Source of the DNA: Candidatus Culexmicrobium profundum
GTDB lineage: Archaea; Thermoproteota; Methanomethylicia; Culexarchaeales; Culexmicrobiaceae
NCBI GenBank assembly: GCA_025061245.1
Contig: JANZKD010000057.1
Span: 1 to 9,623, forward strand
Reading direction: 5' to 3'
Length of the DNA stretch: 9,623 nucleotides
Shown: positions 6,460 to 9,623 of the stretch, in pieces
How positions within the stretch are numbered: the stretch's first letter is position 1
Layout of the letters: the number at the start of each line of letters is the position of its first letter
Translations under genes and position numbers: made by a program
The notes under the pieces: model-generated
Databases searched by the model: none
What the model was told of the DNA's origin: nothing
What the model saw: only the letters and a program-made list of their open reading frames with translations

Positions 6460-6795
6460 TTGAAGAATTTTAATAAGCATGTTACAATAAGTGAAGCACA
6501 GGAGATGGTGAAGAAGTTTTTAGAGGAAATGCCTCCTAACTGGACATTAATGCATAACCGATTTTACATTTTTACACACATGCTTGAAGAGGTTGGTGAA
6601 GTAGCTAGAAACATAACATATCTTGAACTTAAAAGGAGAAACAAAGACTTTGAAGAAGCTAGAAGTGAATTAGCTAGGGAGTTATCTGATGTCCTATATC
6701 ACATATTCAAGATAGCAATTGCCTACGAGATAAATCTTGAAGATGCATTTATAACTAGGCTAAATGAAATACGAAGAAGATTCAAAGGGGAGTGA
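6460..6795 (+). CDS. MazG-like nucleotide pyrophosphohydrolase
   Basis: A 111-residue all-helical protein of the MazG/dUTPase-2 superfamily, which hydrolyses nucleoside triphosphates (often non-canonical ones) to monophosphate and pyrophosphate with Mg2+. The metal-binding signature EExxE...ExxD is present: E43, E44, E47 in HMLEEVGEVARN and E74, D77 in ELARELSDVLYHI. The 26-residue spacing fits the family, and the length suits a single-domain MazG-like protein (usually about 95-120 residues) working as a dimer or tetramer. The TTG start at 6460 is supported by GGAGAGGG at 6448-6455, four bases upstream, with the TATA-like ATTATAAT at 6423-6430. Exact substrate is unknown. It is followed after 119 bases by the aminotransferase, so co-transcription is possible but not shown. 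Confidence 0.85.
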   Translation: MKNFNKHVTISEAQEMVKKFLEEMPPNWTLMHNRFYIFTHMLEEVGEVARNITYLELKRRNKDFEEARSELARELSDVLYHIFKIAIAYEINLEDAFITRLNEIRRRFKGE

Positions 6796-6914
6796 TAAAA
6801 CTTCAAAAGCAATTATGAAAGGCGTTGACATTAAATGCGGTACAAAGTAAACTTGAATAAAACCTCGTTAATAAGTAGCATCTAGCTATCCTCAGATAAG
6901 CTAAATTAAAGTCA

Positions 6915-8123
6915 ATGATAATTGTTTTAAATTTAAAAGCTCTCTTAAGTACAGAGGGAAGAACTTTGGTTGATGAAAGTTTACCAGTTTTTGAATTGGA
7001 GAGATGGCAGAGTTTAAGGGAAAACTATGCAAGAATATTATTAAGTGAGAGCGGTGTTGAACCATTAACTATTGCTGAGATCAATGAACTTATTGGAGAA
7101 CCATTATTTGAGGATGATTTTAGGATAAGCTATGGCTGGACTAAGGGAAGTCCAGAACTTAGAAAGACTATTTCTGAAATGTATAGAGCAGATATAAATG
7201 AGGAAAATATTTTAGTAACGAATGGAAGCTCAGAAGCCAATTTACTGACAGTATTGTCAACTATTAAGAAAGGTGACTTGGTTATTGCGGAGATGCCGAA
7301 TTACATGCAAATATATAATTTATTGAAGTGGAAGGGTGCAAAAATTATTGAGGCTTGGAGGAAACCTGAAGAAAACTTTAGGCTCAACCTGAACAGACTC
7401 ATTAACAATATTAGAAGGCTTAAGCCAAAGGCAATTTTCATAACAAATCCAAATAATCCAACAGGTATGTTTCTGTCAAATAATGAAGTGAATGAAATAT
7501 ATGATGAAGCTTCTAAGGTTAAGTCCATAATCATATTCGATGAAGTTTACAGAGGATTAGAACATGAAGGTCGAGTTGACAGTCTTATTGAAATAGGTGA
7601 TATGAAGAATGTAATTGTAACTAGTGGATTATCAAAAGCCTATGGATTACCTGGATTGAGGATAGGTTGGATTATAGCTGAAGAAAACTTGATTATGAAA
7701 ATGTGGAGTATAAAGGATTATACAAGTATTGCACCATCTAGGCTAAGTGATTCTCTAGCAACTAGATGTTTAAGAGGAAATGTTAGAAACAAGCTGTTAG
7801 AGAGAGGTAGAGGTATCGTTAGGAGAAATAAGGAAATTCTAGGTAAAATTGCTAATGACTATAAGGATGTAATGAAAGTTTATTATCCATTGGCTGGAGC
7901 ATACTTCATTGGAAAATTTACATGGTCTAACAATAGCAATCAAATTTGTGAAAGACTCTTCAAGGAATATGGAATCTTAATCTGTCCAGGTGAAACCTTT
8001 AAGCTGAAAGGATTTGCTAGAATTGGAATGGGGCAATCCCCGGAAAAATATGAAAACAGTTTAAAGGCCATGTTTAACGGACTGAAAGAAATAAAGAAGG
8101 AAGAGACTAACTGTTTAATCTAG
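6915..8123 (+). CDS. PLP-dependent class I/II aminotransferase
   Basis: A 402-residue fold-type I aminotransferase. Family features are FELERWQSL (26-34), the ISYGWTKGSPELR block (71-83), the glycine/serine phosphate loop NGSSEANLL (103-111), the ring-stacking Tyr in MPNY (127-130), NPNNPTG (178-184), the Asp of FDEVY (D209), the Schiff-base lysine in SGLSKAYGLPGLRIGW (K241, with R249 for phosphate), and the substrate-carboxylate arginine in GFARIGMG (R369). The 'FELERW' start resembles the subgroup annotated as aspartate aminotransferase or capreomycidine-synthase-like; the amino donor cannot be determined. The start is uncertain. ATG 6915 has no Shine-Dalgarno site, while an in-frame TTG at 6966 (codon 18) has GAGGGA six bases upstream and would place FELERW near the N-terminus (385 residues). 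TTG starts are used elsewhere here. The 3' end converges on the metallo-beta-lactamase gene, 28 bases away. Confidence 0.92.
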   Translation: MIIVLNLKALLSTEGRTLVDESLPVFELERWQSLRENYARILLSESGVEPLTIAEINELIGEPLFEDDFRISYGWTKGSPELRKTISEMYRADINEENILVTNGSSEANLLTVLSTIKKGDLVIAEMPNYMQIYNLLKWKGAKIIEAWRKPEENFRLNLNRLINNIRRLKPKAIFITNPNNPTGMFLSNNEVNEIYDEASKVKSIIIFDEVYRGLEHEGRVDSLIEIGDMKNVIVTSGLSKAYGLPGLRIGWIIAEENLIMKMWSIKDYTSIAPSRLSDSLATRCLRGNVRNKLLERGRGIVRRNKEILGKIANDYKDVMKVYYPLAGAYFIGKFTWSNNSNQICERLFKEYGILICPGETFKLKGFARIGMGQSPEKYENSLKAMFNGLKEIKKEETNCLI

Positions 8124-8151
8124 ACTTATCATCTAAACTCTTAATTGAACT

Positions 8152-8883
8152 TTATTTCAACATAGATTTTAAATCCCTTAATCTATGAATTAGCATATAC
8201 TCCTTTGCTCTCTCTCCAATCTTAATCGCCTCTTTTTCACTTAAGTGAATTTCATCAATACCTTTATCCTCCGGCCATGTAGCCTCTAAAATCGCTAAAT
8301 CAGCATTTTCCACCTCATCTTCAAGTGTTTTTATGAAACCAGTATCACCACTATAAACTATCTTTAGATCTCTATAGTGAATTGTATATCCCACTGCAGG
8401 AATTAGAGGCCCGCGTGGCTCAGTCCTTGTACTTCCACGATGAATAACTTTGAAGACTTTAATTGTTAATGGTTCAATTTTAATTACATCTTGATCCCTG
8501 ACTTCAATTAAGTTTACTTGATATGTTAACTTTGATTTACGGAAAAACTTTAATGCTTCCACAAATCTTTTTGCCACCTCTGATGGTTTCGGGACAAGTA
8601 ATGTCAATGGCTTCTCTCTTCCAATCATATGCATAAAGTCCATTAATGGGTATAGGCCGCCAACATGGTCGAAGTGCTCATGTGATATTAGTATAGCTGA
8701 AATATTATTGATTAACTTGGATTCAGGATAATAACTGAATAATAAGTCTCTAAGCACTCCAGAACCACAATCAAGAAGAATATCAACACTCTCCTCAGTT
8801 GAAATCACTATTTGAGTTGCCACTCCAGGAATAGAGAATAAAACCTTAACTGACAAACCATTTTTACTCCAAGACTGATCCAT
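8152..8883 (-). CDS. RNase Z-like metallo-beta-lactamase-fold hydrolase
   Basis: A metallo-beta-lactamase-fold protein related to RNase Z and similar phosphodiesterases. Counting from an upstream GTG at 8898 (248 residues), the ligands are H73, H75, D77, H78 in SHEHFDHVGG; H153 before the IPAVGYTI block; D185 in VYSGDT; H218 in EIHLSEKEAIKIGERAK (the 'HsTa..A...A' block of RNase Z); and H238 near the end. Thus all expected two-zinc positions are present. True tRNA 3' processing would need the flexible exosite arm, which I do not see, so the substrate is open. I prefer the ATG at 8883 (243 residues). AAGTGAT (8888-8894, minus strand), matching the anti-Shine-Dalgarno core, lies four bases upstream of it, while the GTG has none. 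The C-terminus is short: only about ten residues follow the last His. It is convergent with the aminotransferase. Confidence 0.85.
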   Translation of the reverse strand: MDQSWSKNGLSVKVLFSIPGVATQIVISTEESVDILLDCGSGVLRDLLFSYYPESKLINNISAILISHEHFDHVGGLYPLMDFMHMIGREKPLTLLVPKPSEVAKRFVEALKFFRKSKLTYQVNLIEVRDQDVIKIEPLTIKVFKVIHRGSTRTEPRGPLIPAVGYTIHYRDLKIVYSGDTGFIKTLEDEVENADLAILEATWPEDKGIDEIHLSEKEAIKIGERAKEYMLIHRLRDLKSMLK

Positions 8884-8989
8884 ATAAATCACTTGCACAC
8901 ATATATCCGTACAAGTAGAAATGCTTAATGCCTAAATCAGTGATGCCGCATGAAAATATAATGTCAGTGAATATGATAGGGGAAGAAAA

Positions 8990-9184
8990 GTGGGGAAAGT
9001 TGAGGCACTACGTGTTCAACGATCTAGAAAACCTCTAAAGAAGATTCAACCTAAACCTCACGGAGTTATAGGTGTAAGGAAGTGGCTGACCATATTCAAG
9101 CCCCTTTCGGTCGCAAAAAAGTCTTGCAATCATGAATTAGATCAGAAAGTATCAAAAACCCGGATGAAAAATAAGGTTTTATAA
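8990..9184 (+). CDS. Possible small basic protein, unrecognised
   Basis: A 64-codon frame from GTG, with AGGGGA (8978-8983) six bases upstream, gives a very lysine/arginine-rich product (MGKVEALRVQRSRKPLKKIQ...) without recognisable domain, signal or membrane segment. It may be a real small DNA- or RNA-binding protein, a fragment of a broken gene, or chance. A second frame from 8961 (MSVNMIGEEKWGKLRHYVF, stopping after 25 codons) overlaps it. The downstream neighbourhood is full of short broken frames, which argues for decay. Confidence 0.25.
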   Translation: MGKVEALRVQRSRKPLKKIQPKPHGVIGVRKWLTIFKPLSVAKKSCNHELDQKVSKTRMKNKVL

Positions 9185-9191
9185 CGCAGAA

Positions 9192-9347
9192 GTGTATGTA
9201 TTATCTCCAAAGGCGACATACAGCATCTCGTTACGAGGACAAGAAGAAAATGGTAAAGTTAAAACTTGTAGGGTTACCTTAATCTTTCTCAAAAGAGAGG
9301 TAAATGGAAAATCATCAACGGTCACCTTTTTCTATAAACCAGAATAA
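9192..9347 (+). pseudogene. Possible coding remnant, unrecognised
   Basis: This frame opens after a TGA near 9162 and runs to the TAA at 9345. A GTG at 9192 would give 51 residues (MYVLSPKATYSISLRGQ..., KVKTCRVTLIFLKREV, ending TVTFFYKPE). The alternation of hydrophobic and polar residues looks like consecutive beta strands in a real protein, but there is no clear ribosome binding site. It overlaps the end of the 64-codon frame in a different phase, so the two could be parts of one frameshifted gene. No family is recognised. Confidence 0.25.
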
Positions 9348-9377
9348 ATCAATCAGCTACGGCCCTTAAATTATTTT

Positions 9378-9488
9378 ATGACAAGTCCTAAAATCAAGGC
9401 AGAAGATATGATCGATGCTATAGTTGAGTATGCAAATTTTTAGAAGAAAAGACTTTAGGTGCTGCTAACCTAATCACCTTAGCATAAG
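9378..9488 (+). pseudogene. Possible N-terminal fragment of a broken gene, unrecognised
   Basis: An ATG at 9378 opens MTSPKIKAEDMIDAIVEYA and stops at the TAG at 9441 after 21 codons. Adding one T to the T5 run before the TAG would extend the reading with LEEKTLGAANLITLA until a TAA near 9485. The resulting helical, protein-like sequence suggests a frameshifted gene start. Function is unknown. Confidence 0.22.
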
Positions 9489-9623
9489 TGCTTTTAGCCT
9501 TTCCAGCTTTGTCGAGCCAGCTATCAAGCGAAGAAGTTCTCCAAAGCCCAAGTGCACCCTAACATAATTGTAGAAGCAGACCCATGCAAGTAGAAGTCAA
9601 GAGGCTGCGAGGCGAATGAAAAT
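9474..9623 (-). pseudogene. Possible C-terminal remnant of a DDE transposase
   Basis: Reading leftwards from the right edge, one minus-strand frame gives IRLAAS, a stop (9597-9599), then LLLAWVCFYNYVRVHLGFGE and LLRLIAGSTKLERLKALML before a TGA at 9474-9476. The pattern 'W..fYN..R.H..lg...P...AG' is typical of the last 40-50 residues of integrase-core/DDE transposases; here the Pro is lost but the AG remains. The in-frame stop shows it is degenerate, unless the window edge hides a different phase. The rest would lie right of the window. The surrounding bases are richer in G and C than most of the window. No terminal inverted repeat could be identified. Confidence 0.4.

Noticed and set aside
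1..9623. CRISPR array, complete insertion sequence or toxin-antitoxin pair
   Set aside because: No regularly spaced repeats, no intact transposase with terminal inverted repeats and no adjacent small gene pair were seen on either strand.

Overview
The window looks like AT-rich archaeal chromosome. The evidence is several GTG and TTG starts preceded by GGTG- or GGAGG-type Shine-Dalgarno sites, AT-rich TATA-like boxes about 25-35 bases before some starts, short single-gene units, and a class II tRNA-Leu with encoded CCA. The lineage cannot be fixed from the sequence; a TACK-type archaeon is a guess.

Layout from left to right. Bases 1-862 carry the C-terminal part of an M29 (thermophilic metalloprotease) family protein. 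It is cut by the window edge and broken by a one-base frameshift at a G run, and it appears to have lost several metal ligands of the family. A tRNA-Leu(UAG) follows at 932-1019. Next come a GNAT acetyltransferase (GTG start), a CPBP-family membrane protease (TTG start), and, on the minus strand and convergent with it, the decayed N-terminal half of an AlkZ-like winged-helix protein. An ArsR-type winged-helix regulator and a large acetamidase/formamidase-family protein with an inserted zinc ribbon lie next to each other on the plus strand. They are followed by an MGMT-like DNA-binding protein lacking the methyl-acceptor cysteine, a MazG-like pyrophosphohydrolase and a PLP-dependent aminotransferase. 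An RNase Z-like metallo-beta-lactamase protein on the minus strand converges on the aminotransferase. The last ~640 bases (8985-9623) hold only short or broken frames plus what looks like the C-terminal remnant of a DDE transposase entering from the right edge.

Most genes are separated by more than 100 bases, so they are probably separate transcription units and not one pathway. The best candidate functional link is the regulator and the acetamidase-like gene: a near-identical ~16-base sequence (TTA-K-TAGACAAT...TTGC) lies upstream of both. Another loose theme is DNA alkylation repair (AlkZ-like remnant, MGMT-like protein), but those two genes are not adjacent.

I see no CRISPR array, complete insertion sequence, or obvious new multi-gene system. 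The points most worth a second look are the degenerate M29 protein, the zinc ribbon inside the acetamidase-like enzyme, an abrupt fall in T content in the 3' part of that gene, and the decayed loci.
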